A stretch of DNA of 64,000 nucleotides from Cynocephalus volans. Lineage: Eukaryota > Chordata > Mammalia > Dermoptera > Cynocephalidae. The stretch is taken from positions 23,961,382 through 24,025,381 of the forward strand of contig NC_084474.1 of assembly GCF_027409185.1 (NCBI RefSeq), read 5' to 3'. Below the pieces are notes generated by a model that saw only the letters and a program-made list of their open reading frames with translations, had not been told where the DNA came from and did not search any database. Within the stretch, counting starts at the first letter, position 1, and the number at the start of each line of letters is the position of its first letter. Positions 46,166 to 57,459 of the stretch are shown piece by piece. A program made the translations under genes and the position numbers.

Positions 46166-46352
46166 TGTGTTTTGCCTGTCTCCATCACTGAGATGTAAGT
46201 TGTAAAAGCACATGGAATTTGTCTCATTCCAGAACTGTTTTCCTGGTTCCTAGAAAAATACAAGATTGGCATTTGATCAGTACTTGTTTTGAATGAATGA
46301 TTCAAGTGTGACTATCTAAGCTGATTCCATAAATCGAATATAAAAAGAAGTC

Positions 46353-46358
46353 TTTATT
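46353..46358 (-). terminator. Candidate VCPIP1 poly(A) signal
   Basis: TTTATT on plus is AATAAA on minus. I chose it only because the MYBL1-VCPIP1 spacing in other mammals, as I recall it, predicts a 3' end near here. Other AATAAA copies exist between here and 52.6 kb (for example near 49,212). Confidence 0.25.
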
Positions 46359-47229
46359 TTACAGGTATACCTCATACTATACATAAAAAATTTTTTCTAT
46401 ACATGTAACCAACAGGAATAATCTCCCCAGATTCTCACACAATTTATCTGTTTTTAAAGAATTATGTGGTATGACAAGCGGACCAAAGAAAAGTTTAGTG
46501 CCAATGAGGAAAGAGTACAAATTTGAAGTAAATTTTTCACCTCAGTGTACCATATACAGTTTAGAAAGTCAATTAAAGACTTACTTGAATTTTTCTGTAT
46601 ACATTTTTAATGATTAGAAACAATCAATTATTCATTAGGACTGCAGTTACTGGGGTCTGAAAGAGCCAGTCTGTAAAAATAAAATCCATAATAAACTGTC
46701 ATAAGTAAGATGTTTATCTTATTTACTGAAGAGTTTTTGAGAGCTCTCACTTGATGGTATGTAGCCAATGGCATGCATATACAAGACCTTAAGTCCAAGT
46801 TTGGGACAACTGCAGCCAAGGCATAAAGCAAAGGTAATTATGTTTAGTTTAGTTTACTTGGGATTCATATCCATGTCACCTGTCCCATCAGCACTATTCC
46901 TTCAGCAGGTGAAACCATACATGGTCAGCAGAACAAAAGGGTAACAAATGTGAAACCACAAGGTTACAGTAGAAACAGAGGCCTTGAAAGGCTCCAACTT
47001 ACCTCAAATCACAAAGCACAAACTGTCAGTTCTCCAGATTCTCAGTGTTGCACATGGTCATAAAGCCCTTGCATACTTGTAAATATTTGAATGTACAACC
47101 ATTCAGGCTTTAGTCCATTAATTAAATACCACAAATAAAACAAGTTTTAGATATAACGAAATAAATTAAATAATGTGTGCCCTAGATGTGAGGATTTATC
47201 CCACTTAAATGGCAACTGAACTCTACATT

Positions 47230-47460
47230 ACTTTGACATATAACAATAATAATAGCAAGTATTTGAGTGTTTACTATGTTTCAGGCACTGTTCTTAATAT
47301 CAGATATGTGTTTAACTCATTTAATCCTCACAACAATCCTAGGAGTAGATGTCATTATTATCCTCAGAGAGGAAACCGAAGCACAGAGAGGTCACATAGT
47401 ATTAACACTCAGACCTAGGAAGTCTGGTGTCTGAGGTTATATTCTAACCACTGAGTAAAA
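47230..47460 (+). repeat. Old MIR/L2-class repeat
   Basis: GTGTTTACTATGTTTCAGGC, ACTCATTTAATCCTCACAAC, and GCACAGAGAGGTCACATAGT, the same class as at 13,470 and 57,195. Confidence 0.55.
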
Positions 47461-50374
47461 TGATCTACTCTGGTAAAACAGATATTAAGCATATATACTA
47501 AAACTTTAAAGTAAATTTAAGTTGAGTGTTGATAGTTAAGCTATACAAATGTAATTTAGGACTATTTTCTATATTTCCATACATTTCCTCATTATTACTA
47601 ATCAGTATTTTTAAAAACCATCACCAAGTTCTCTTTATTAGAACATGTCTTTGTTTTGTTTTAAAATATTCAGTAAGCATTACATGACACAATTATGTAA
47701 CATGTCTAAAGAAATTTTCCTTTTTCTTTTCTAATTGGGTCCATTTCATCTAGCATTAAAATCTGCATTAAGGGGAGAAATTACTGTCCCTGTATTAAAT
47801 TCCACTTACAGAAGTTTAAAAAAGAAAACTTTATGACACTAAGAATTCCTTTATAAAACTGAAGTATATGTTCAGGCATTATAATATTCCAGTATAACTC
47901 CAGGAAACTAAGGAATAAAAAATTACTTTAAAAAGCTAATTTGGAGAAGTTGAGGGGAAAATCAGTATGTATTAACTCAGTTTTATTACTGATACAAAAG
48001 AAAACCTCAAATACTGTACAGTGAGATGTGCTGTAGAGCACTATACACTGTTATAATACACTATTACCAAGTATTCATTAGTCAAATGTAACATATACAA
48101 CAATCACGAAATCAGAAAATAATGGGCAACAGCCAGTGTCTAAAGGATGATAGAACATCTATACTATTTTCTTGAGCAGTAAAAGCACTTGCTATTTAAT
48201 TTTTTCTAAATATTTACACTATCACCACTTATTTTTACATAGCTATTCTAAATAGCATTTCCATCTAAAAAGTGGACTCTCCAGCTCTTGGCACTAATTC
48301 TTAAAGTCAAATAAACCTGAAAATACCAATAACCTTTTTAGTCTTTTATTGCTCTACCACAGGCATAAAGGCTCAGGAAGGGATTTCTGCATTCTAAAGA
48401 AAACTATGCAATACCTTAAATTTTAAAATATTAAGTAATTGATACTCACAAGCAGATAACATCAACTAAAACATTTTTCTTTACTAGGTTTTCCTTTTCT
48501 TTTACAAGAGAATAATCATTGTATTAATATTATACTTCAAAAGCATGTAGACTCCATAATTTAAAAATTTAAATGTCATATACAAGTAATGGCATTTTTT
48601 CCAATAATTCACAATTTTTACAATTTCTGCTATTTTTAACAAACATTAAAATTCCCACGATTAAGTATCATTAAATATGAACTGAAACACTTAGCATGTC
48701 AAAGAATTACCAAGAATGGCAGAACCTGCAATTAACTCTATAACTTACATTGGTGATATAGCTCCCCTTCGTTATTTTACTTCTTAAATATACATTTCAC
48801 CAAGGTATATTTTCACATGAACAGTTCTGCTTTGAAAAGTTAATTTCCTATATTAATTGTGAAGAACCTTGAGGTTGTATAATTTTGTTAAGTTATATAA
48901 CTTTGAAAGGTAGGATATTTCTACCCAACTTACTTATATGTATCTCACTACTACTGTTATAAGTTAATATTACAATGAGTGGAATTTAATCCAATTTTGC
49001 AAAGACTTTGCTTTTATGAAAATCTTAAGATGGAAACCTTGCTTTGAGAACCATGAAACTCTCAAAATCTGTACTGCAGAATTTTATGTATGGGCCAATT
49101 AAAATGACTCTTGAAAAATGAAGATTAAACTATTGATACTCTGAAATAAACATTTTATAATATTGTCACTATATTAAACAGTTAAGGTGTAATTAATGAC
49201 AGAAGTTACAAGTTTATTTTATACTTAAAGATTAGTTATTAGTGAGGTCTAAATATTTAGAGAAATGTTCACTAGCAGACCGTATTAGTAGGTAACTACA
49301 TAAAATAATACTGTATCAATTTTACATTTAGTAGCTAACGTGATATATATGTCAGTACAATTCTCAAAAACCTGTCATTAGTACTGTATGAGTTGCTAGC
49401 AAGTGATCTTCCCTGAGGTAAGAGACCATATGCAAAAATCACTGCTCATCTCCAGTGAAGTTACTTTTAAAATAAAGACCTGTGGCAGGGAATCACAGAT
49501 GCATTTCAGATTAATATCTTCATTGCAAGAAGTAGGCTTGATTGCAAAAACAAAAGTAAAAATCATAAGAATATATAAAGCAAATTTCAGTCAATAGCAT
49601 TTGCTAAATTTCTCAGGCCTCTATCCTAACATTTTCCAAATAAAATACCTAAAACATAGTGAAAGGGGAGGAAATGGGCCTTAGGCTTGTTCTTAAACTA
49701 GTTCCTACGTAACCATTCCCTTGGAGTTAATTATATTCTATTTCACAATATTTGGCAGTGTCCTGTTTTCTTCAATTCCAACCAGTTTCTCATTACCAGT
49801 ATTCTAGACAAACACCATCTTCAACTGGACTTTGGGTAAACAATTCAAACTTGGTATGTATGATTAACTATAGAATGAATTAGTAAAGGAAAAAAATTAC
49901 AATTTTATTTCAATGTTCAATGAAACACTGCAAATAGAATTTATAGGATTGAATTATAGTTACAGTGTTACATCTAGGGCTAAAAAATACTTTAACTGAT
50001 TTGAGCCTCACTTGGACTGAAAGATGCAGCAATATCACAAATGATAGTACTAAAAAAAAAATCATTCTATAGTCATGTATTTGGTTATGATATAACCATA
50101 CTGAATGACAAAGGATATTTTTAAACTTAAAGAAATCCTGTTCTAAAACTTGTGAGGATGAAAAGCCATTAATTACCCCAACGAATTTTCAGCTGATTTA
50201 AAATAATTTCAAGAAATCTGATCACTTCTCACAATCAACCCTTTTATTCTTTATCAAGGGACAACTCAAACTGTTATTGTACTGTATTAATACCTAATTG
50301 GCTTCTAAACAGCGTTGCTGTAGCTAGAAAAATTAATAAACTGTTGTCATAGCTTAAGCCCATCTTCTAATGTT

Positions 50375-50528
50375 CACACATGCATTCTACTGCATCTTTT
50401 TTTGCGGGGTGGAGGGTGGGATGCAACTGGCCAGTAGGGGAATCCGAATCCTTGACTTTGGTGTTGGTGTTGTCAGCACCCTGCTCTCAAATGAGCTAAT
50501 CAGCCAGCCCCCACACATGTGCATTCTA
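50375..50528 (-). mobile_element. tRNA-type SINE with target-site duplication, in the VCPIP1 3' UTR
   Basis: The body at about 50,390-50,511 reads on minus GGCTGGCTGATTAGCTCATT, GCAGGGTGCTGACAACACCA, GGATTCGGATTCCCCTACTG. Flanks are CACACATGCATTCTA (50,375-50,389) and CACACATGTGCATTCTA (50,512-50,528), alike except for a TG insertion. It lies in sense orientation with the gene. Confidence 0.8.
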
Positions 50529-50607
50529 TACAAGAACTTAATAGGGAGATAAAATTTGTTTCTGGTATTTTTACTTTAATGCTATGAGATTATATTTGTT
50601 GGTTATT

Positions 50608-50643
50608 ACACTTGATCTGAGCCAAAAGGCCGAGAAATGATAC
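50608..50643 (-). pseudogene. U2 snRNA 5'-end retropseudogene fragment
   Basis: The minus strand reads CATTTCTCGGCCTTTTGGCT then CAGATCAAGTGTAATAACC, matching the first 35-40 nt of U2 snRNA (CTTCTCGGCCTTTTGGCTAAGATCAAGTGTAGTAT) with a few changes. The branch-point recognition sequence and all later parts are absent, so it is non-functional. Imperfect repeats ATTTGTTGGTTATTA and ATTTGTCAGTTATTA surround it, with no A tail. Confidence 0.8.
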
Positions 50644-52639
50644 ATTTGTCAGTTATTAACAAAACATATCAAGCCACAGGTGAAGAAAATATTTGTTACA
50701 GAAAAGGTGATCCTATTATGTCCTTAGAAGCAGTGCATTTTTTGCTTTAAGGTTTTCCTGTATTTAAATCCAAAAAAGAAAGGGGGGGGGCAGGAAAAAT
50801 GTCTTGGTGACTGAAAAGCCAAAAATAATTATAGTGGTTAGTGAGTGACAGAAGCCACCTATATACTAAGTGGTAAATATTATTTCGTAGCTGCATCTCT
50901 TACTTTATGCAAAACTAGAACACAACATAAAAGTTCTAAATTTTCCTGCTATTTTGATGTAGTGAAAGATGCTTGAAAGTAAATTTATAAGTAGAAGAAT
51001 GGAGAGAAAATACTGTAAAGAAAAACGTGATAAAAACTAACCCAAATATATATATCTTGCTCAGATATGCTTGCAAAATGTCTAGAGTCTCCATTCCTTT
51101 CTTATTCAAAATGGAGTTCATTTAATAAGAGGATACAGTTAGAGATACTTTCATAGAAAGAAGACCAAAATCTCCCTTATCTGGAAAAACAGATTCTATA
51201 TCCCTTATGAATCAACAGGTTGAGATTTTTTAACACCTAATAATATACTTTCTGATGTACATTTTCTTAGAATCGCAAACACAGTTCTGCATCTGTTACA
51301 TGTGCAAACAGAGACAGCCAGGCTTTGAATGCTCTAGGTAAGAGACTGTATTAACATATATTTTGTCTTTGATCCATTCGAATTCAACTTAATTTCAGTG
51401 AACAGAGGAAGATGGATTGAAATGTACATTTCAGAATACAGATTTTGCAGAATAGAATGAAATAGTGCAATACCAATCTCAGGATAAACACTCTTTTTCT
51501 ATAAGGAATAAGCATGAAAGCTGCTTCTTGAGGAAACTATCACTAAAGATTTGATGAATACACTGTTTAAGCAAATGCCCAATCAGGGTACAATGCAGTA
51601 AAATTTGCATCCAAACCCAAGTGAAGCCAACAAATAAAGAAAATCTTATGGACTCTTAAGAAGAAAAGGAAGCATTTTTGGTTCAAAGGGGCTCAAAGAC
51701 ACTAAGCATACACAGGCTTAAATACCATTGACCAAAATTGTAGAACAATGTAACTCATTCATAAAGATAAATTCTTATTTATAAATTCTCTGTGAATCTG
51801 ACAAACTCTGAAAATTAGAGATTGACCACTGCTACCATTATATTTTTATTTTCTACCACACTTTGCAATCAACTTTTCTGCAAGATTAAAAAAAATTAGG
51901 TGGTACTTGACCAGGCCAAGATTAAAAAAATAATGGTAACACATTATCAACAGAGCACACAATTTGCTGTGTTGGCAGCAGCATAACTTAATCACATTGA
52001 CTTTATCATTCTAGAATACATATTTTTCCCCATCCTTGCTCAAATAAGTAAAATGTTCTATCATTACACTCTATTCTCAAGATCTTTTTGCCAAGAATAC
52101 ATATTTCTATGAATGTGTTTATATTCATGGAAATGTCAGAATCCCACTGTCTAATAGTTATTTTATGAATTTTAAGATACAATTTAGTTCAGACAACCTT
52201 CAAATTGACAAATCTTTTGACACTCTAATATGTGGAATAGTCACCTTGATGACATCAACATTAGCAAAATCTCATTTCTATCCATTTTAGTCTTTTCAGA
52301 AATCAAACATACATATTTAGTAGGAGAATTTTCATCTTTGAAATAGTAAGACTTTCATAGAATTAAAATTACAAAGAACTTCCAATGAACCACATATATG
52401 GAAGAAACTCATCTCAGCAGATCTAATAACTAATTTATAGGAATTCAGAGCCAGCCTGGGAAGGAGTATATTAAAAGCTATTGCCAATCACACACTTGCT
52501 ATCATGCACTGAATAACAAGATATAATCTCTGAATTATATACGTACAAGATTTTTAATGACTAATCAAGTTAAGTGGCCCAGCCAACAAATATTACATAT
52601 TCACAATAAACATTCTGCCATTATTAGCCTCTAATTAAA

Positions 52640-53511
52640 TCAAGAGTGATCCATTGGCTCAGTTGTGTTAGTCATCTCAGCATCTTGACTATCCATCTCT
52701 TCGGGCTCCTCCACAGGATTTCCCTTTTGTGCTTTTGACCTTGTGGCAAATGCCGCTCCCAGTGCATCTGTCACACAGCTATCAGTTGTTTCTGTATTCA
52801 AACTTTCAGTGACACCAGTTAAAGAAAAAGATTCAGGCAAGCCAGTCTGAAGACTCCCAGACTTTGCAGAAGAACTCACAACGTCTACTTTCCTTGGAGG
52901 AAGATCAGATGGTGACTGCTCTGTACTTTGATCCCGCAAGTGCTTGTCCATTGAAGCCTGAATAGAAGAAACCATTTCCTGCAATTTTTTTCGCTGAGCC
53001 TCAACAACATCAGGATCGAGCTGCCTGCTGTCTCTCATTGTTACTACTCCAGGAGCTATTCGAATAAGCTCACTGTTACTAGGAGCAGCTGTGAATACTG
53101 GAGGCTCTGTTTTAGTGGAACTATTACTAAAGTCTGTCCCTGCATTATGCTTTCTTGCAACTGGAGTTTCCCTAGCTCTTGGATCAAGGTGTGGGTTACT
53201 GGATGCAGTTCCTAGAGAATGCCCTTTTCCCTGAAAGGCAGTTACATTATGAAGTTGCTCAGATTTCTTTTTCACTACTCCACCACTACCTAGTTTTAAT
53301 AGCCCATGTGAGGGACTTGATTCCCTACTTCTTGTAGTAGCCTCTGCTCGAACCTGACTTACAGCCTCTTTAACTAAATCTTCAACATCAGGACCGATGG
53401 GGAAATGCCCTGCAGCATCCACACACAACTCCAGTCTATCTTCAGAAGCATTATAGACAAAGGTTTTGCCAGGTAGATGTGGAAAAGTACAATGCTTGCC
53501 ATCAGCCATAC
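52640..53511 (-). CDS. VCPIP1: VCPIP1 (VCIP135) last coding exon, C-terminal 289 residues
   Basis: VCPIP1 is an OTU-family deubiquitinase that partners p97/VCP and p47 in Golgi and ER reassembly after mitosis and deubiquitinates SPRTN in DNA-protein crosslink repair. This exon completes a split Gly codon (GT) and then reads MADGKHCTFPHLPGKTF to EPMDHS and TGA at 52,640-52,642. The acceptor is CCCCTTCTTTAG at 53,512-53,513. The catalytic OTU domain is in earlier exons outside the window. This tail is Ser/Thr-rich and seems disordered, with a basic GVVKKKSEQ patch and EEMDSQDAEM; that SQ is the place of Ser1207, a reported damage-kinase site, if the protein is 1,222 residues as in human. No stop or frameshift in the exon. 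Confidence 0.96.
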
Positions 53512-54500
53512 CTAAAGAAGGGGAAAAGACAGTTAACATATTAAAATCTTACTTAAGGTATTAGAAAAAGTGTAGTAAAGACAATTATAGTTGAAATAGT
53601 AAATTTTCAATAACAATTTACAGATAACGGTTTTCAAAACAAAATTTATTAGAATTCTATTACCAAAAATACCCATCACTATCAACCTTAAAGTAGTTCC
53701 CCCAGGGGATGTTTTTTAAAAAGTCATTATCCTATTAGCAAAATTAAGAAAGGGCTCGACACCAACAGCTGAGCTGTAAGGAAAACACAATGTAAACTAA
53801 TAAGAAAATATGCTTTTACTTAAACTAAAATCAAATTATAAACTTTGCCAAAATATATATAAGGGCAAAGTGAGGTATGCCTAACTTGTTGCACAGTCTG
53901 CTGAACTAAAAATTAAAAGTAATTCTATTGAATATTTATAGAATACCAGAATAAAAGGTGTTTTCACAGTGTGCCATAGGTATATGTCTTTCACAAAAAA
54001 CTATAAGCTTGCAAAATAAGATATTCCATAGTTAAAGTAGTAGTTGTGGGTCACATTTAGGAAAACTAAGATGAATGCACTACAACTTCAGGGTGAACTG
54101 ACAGTTTCTCACAAGAAATTAAGAAGTTTTTATTCAATTAAATTCCTTTGAAATAACTCTTATTCCTTTCTGGTAGGCCAGAAAGATCAAAATAAGCCTG
54201 GGTTATGGATGCTCCTCACGTAGCTCATTTCTATTTACTTCTCATGGTCCACTAATGCAGCAGTAGAGGATAAGAACTTTACCAGCTTCTCTTACTTTCT
54301 AGTCAAGGAGTTTGGTCTCACTACAGAGAATTCCAAAATTTTATATTGTTTCAACCTGGGTATAAAAAAAATGTGTGTGTTTTAAACAATCCACTATCCT
54401 TATACTTTAAATTTATCCAGATTCTCCATAGCAGCCAGCCATGAAAACAAAACAACACTTTAAATTTGTCACACACAAAAAGACAAAAATAAGTAAATTT
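53512..54500. other. VCPIP1 last intron, part next to the exon
   Basis: AT-rich intron with no repeat assigned. The intron continues to the right edge of the window, so it is at least 10.5 kb. Confidence 0.5.
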
Positions 54501-54509
54501 GTCACTTAA

Positions 54510-54900
54510 GTATTATGTTCTGAATGTTTTTCCCCTCCAAAGCTCATGTGGAAACTTTGATCCCCAATGTGGCAGTGTTGAGAGGTGGGACCTTTGGGAG
54601 GTAATTGGATCATAAGGGCTACATACTCCTGAATGGATTAATCCATTTAAGGATTAATAAGTTAATAGATGAGTGCATTTTAATGGGAGTGGCATGGGTG
54701 GCTTTACAAAGGAGGGCAAGTGAGCTCACTGACACGCTCAGCCCTCTCGCCATGTGGTAGGACTCTGAGAGTTCCCACCAAGAAGTCAGCCCTCACCAGT
54801 TGTACCCATGGACCTTGGACTTCTCAGCATCCAAAATGGTAAGAAATAAATTTCATTACTTTATAAATTATGCTATTTCAGATATTCTGTTATAAATGAC
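54510..54900 (+). mobile_element. Solo LTR-like repeat, MaLR-type
   Basis: TTCTGAATGTTTTTCCCCTC, GGTGGGACCTTTGGGAGGTA, TCTCGCCATGTGGTAGGACT, CTTGGACTTCTCAGCATCC and GTAAGAAATAAATTTCATTA match the MLT1/MST-type LTR order. It has an extra repeat-like stretch in the middle. Confidence 0.6.
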
Positions 54901-55053
54901 AAATATACCACGTTTATGGGAAAATATAAAGGCAAAGCAAACTAGTTAGAAATGAATGAAAGTCTTAAGTGCAATAGTTCCCAGAGAGGGGGACAATGAA
55001 TGAACTCTGCAGTGCTTTGTGGGCATTTAGGCAGTCTCCTAAAGGCAGTCACT

Positions 55054-55267
55054 GAGGTCAAGGGTTTGTTTGGTTTTGTTGTTTTTTTATTTGTAAAAAG
55101 ATGACCGGTAAGGGGATCTTAACCCTTGACTTGGTGTTGTCAGCACCATGCTCTCTCCCAAGTGAGCGAACCAGCCATCCTTATATGGGATCCAAACCCA
55201 TGGCCTTGGTGTTATCAGCACCACACTCTCCCAAGTGAGCCACGGGCAGGCCCGAGGTCAAGGGTTT
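55054..55267 (-). mobile_element. Dimeric tRNA SINE with 14-bp target-site duplication, inserted in an older SINE
   Basis: The body at 55,068-55,253 is two tRNA-like units on the minus strand: CGTGGCTCACTTGGGAGAGT ... GGGTTTGGATCC, then TGGTTCGCTCACTTGGGAGA ... GGGTTAAGATCC and CTTACCGGTCAT before an A-rich tail. GAGGTCAAGGGTTT flanks it at 55,054-55,067 and 55,254-55,267. These flanks are themselves part of an older plus-strand SINE that continues GGATCCCCAACTGGCCAGCT. Confidence 0.85.
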
Positions 55268-55289
55268 GGATCCCCAACTGGCCAGCTGC

Positions 55290-55337
55290 AGTTCCTTCCC
55301 TCCCCCAAAAAGAATTCCTTCCCTCCCCCAAAAAGCT
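55290..55337 (+). repeat. Short tandem duplication
   Basis: CCTTCCCTCCCCCAAAAAG occurs twice in a row at about 55,297-55,336, in the tail region of the older SINE. Confidence 0.7.
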
Positions 55338-55989
55338 ACACAGTATTTTCCAAATAACCAGAGAAAAGAACTCAATTGCAAATGAATAAATTACATTAAT
55401 TTCGAATAAACAATGTAGGTAAAGTACCAATTAATAAAAATCCAAGTATAATTTCCTCTTGACACCTTTTCAGCAGAGATATCGGACAAATACATACACA
55501 CAAAATTACAGTTAGAGACATTGTTTAAATAGTACTATTCTGGGCACATCTTGGACTCAGTTTACTGACTACTAAGTCCCTACCTCAGAGATCTGTGAAC
55601 TATGGCTCAGGAAACAAAGATAGCAAAGACAATTTTGTAAGGTCAGGACTGCCCCAAGGCAAAGCTTTTAAACATCTATTTCAATAGATAACATCTATTG
55701 AGCCTCATTATATGCCAGGAACTACAATAGACTCTTAGGAATCAAAAATAAAATATCATAATTCTTAGAAAACAAATAAATCACTACAATACAATCAGGT
55801 AAGTATAATGATGGGTATAGTACTGCTCATCTCACTCAATTATTTGAGGACTAAATGAGAAAACATATGCAAACACATACCACAGTGCCTAACAAAAATC
55901 AAGCAATAAGTTTTAATTTTTCTATTCTAATAAAAAGGTTTTACAGTTGTTTCCAGGTTGCTACTGTGATGCTTTTCCTGGTTATACTG

Positions 55990-56740
55990 GAAAGAGTCAC
56001 AGTCTCACACACATTCATCACAGTATTATTTACAACGAAACACTGAAAGAAATCTAAACTTTCAACAAGAAGAAAATGATTGAATAAATTATGGCCCATC
56101 AGGTATTAAAATTTATATAAATAAGAAAGCCATGATGCCTGATATATACAATAAAATGTGCATAATGCTACAATAGCAGGAAACAAATCAAAGTACTATA
56201 ATTACAATCTTGCCTAAAACATGTATGTATAAGACAAATATTTAAAAATTATAGATATTTCCCAACTCTATAGTTTCTAGAATTATATAACTTAAGTTTA
56301 AAATATATATTTAAAAATCAATGCAAATACTTTAAATACAATGCAAATATTGTTGTGATCCCTTTAAGCATAATTCTTCAGGTTTTATGTAATTTATATA
56401 GTCCTTTGAATTTTAAGAATCAAGATGCATTAAAATGTCTACATCATGTAACAATTCCATTACTCATATATGCTAAAGACATGTAGCAACATTGTTCCTT
56501 ATATCAAAAAAGTGGAAAGTACCCAAAAGTCCATCAGCAGAACAATGGATGAATTGTGTTAAAATTACATAATAGAATACTATGCAGCAGTGCAAATGAA
56601 TGAACTATATTTGAACTAATCAATATGGATGAATCTGTAAAGTGTTACATAAAAGACACAGAAAAATGTATACAGCACAATTCCATTTTTATAAAGTTCA
56701 AATACAAGTATAGTCAAAAGATATCTAAAGAAGTGTTAAG
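55990..56740 (+). mobile_element. Old L1 3'-region fragments
   Basis: 56,485-56,740 carries AACAATGGATGAATTGTGTT, GAATACTATGCAGCAGTGCA and AAGACACAGAAAAATGTATA, typical L1 ORF2-end and 3' UTR text. 55,990-56,220 is similar but more decayed. Confidence 0.6.
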
Positions 56741-57190
56741 ACTAAATTTGCAGTTCATCTGTACATTTACCTCTATACAAAGACCTGCAAGGAAACTTAC
56801 TACATATTAAGCCAATTGATCTCAAAACGCCTTTTGAAATATGAAGAACTGGAATTATAGTAGTCCAGTTCAGTTATACTGGGCAGTATTTCTATTCAAA
56901 TGTAGATATAACCATCTACCGTTAAGGTGAATTTGAACAAAGTAAGAGAGGTATGTTCTTTTCCTATTTTTGGAATGTGAAGGTATATGCGTGGGGTGAG
57001 CAGTGCTTGATATGTTTTGAGTCTTTGACCACAGGATAATAATAATTTGCCACATGAATCTGTTGCAAAAATAGAAAAATTTAACACAAATATTAGAAGA
57101 AATTATATTTTGGAAGGTAAAATAATTTTCTGAGGATGACTCATTTCAAATAGTTGTGTTATAGTCAAAAGAACTTTAATTTTACAAATA
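56741..57190. other. VCPIP1 intron, nothing recognised
   Basis: AT-rich with short opposite-strand open frames that have no recognisable content. Confidence 0.45.
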
Positions 57191-57194
57191 ACAG

Positions 57195-57440
57195 CTGGAA
57201 TTCTAATAATAATAGTAATAATATCAAACACTTAATAAGTATTTATTAGGTGCCAGGCTTTTTGCTAATTGCTTTATGTGCACAATCTCACTTGATCCTC
57301 CCAACAGCCCTGACATTATCATATCCACTTTACAAATAAAGAAACTGAAACTTAAAGGTCATACAGGGAGTAAGTGGTAGAACCAGAATTTGACCTCAGA
57401 TATTCTGACTCCAGAGCTCTAAACAACTTCCTTAGAAGCA
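57195..57440 (+). repeat. Old MIR/L2-class repeat
   Basis: TAAGTATTTATTAGGTGCCA, AATCTCACTTGATCCTCCCA, and AGTAAGTGGTAGAACCAGAA. A better-preserved copy of the class seen at 13,470. Confidence 0.6.
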
Positions 57441-57459
57441 TATATACCACATGTAACGT

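Larger units (their letters stand above)
46359..52639 (-). other. VCPIP1: Probable long 3' UTR of VCPIP1
   Basis: About 6.3 kb of AT-rich, mostly repeat-poor sequence downstream of the VCPIP1 stop codon, on the same strand. VCPIP1 has a long 3' UTR in other mammals. The only inserts I recognise are an old repeat near 47,230-47,460, a SINE at 50,390-50,511 and a U2 fragment near 50,608. The left end is inferred. Confidence 0.45.

Noticed and set aside
53512..53539. Upstream start MLTVFSPSLG for the VCPIP1 exon
   Set aside because: These codons lie in the intron before the acceptor TTCTTTAG. The exon continues a split Gly codon from an earlier exon.
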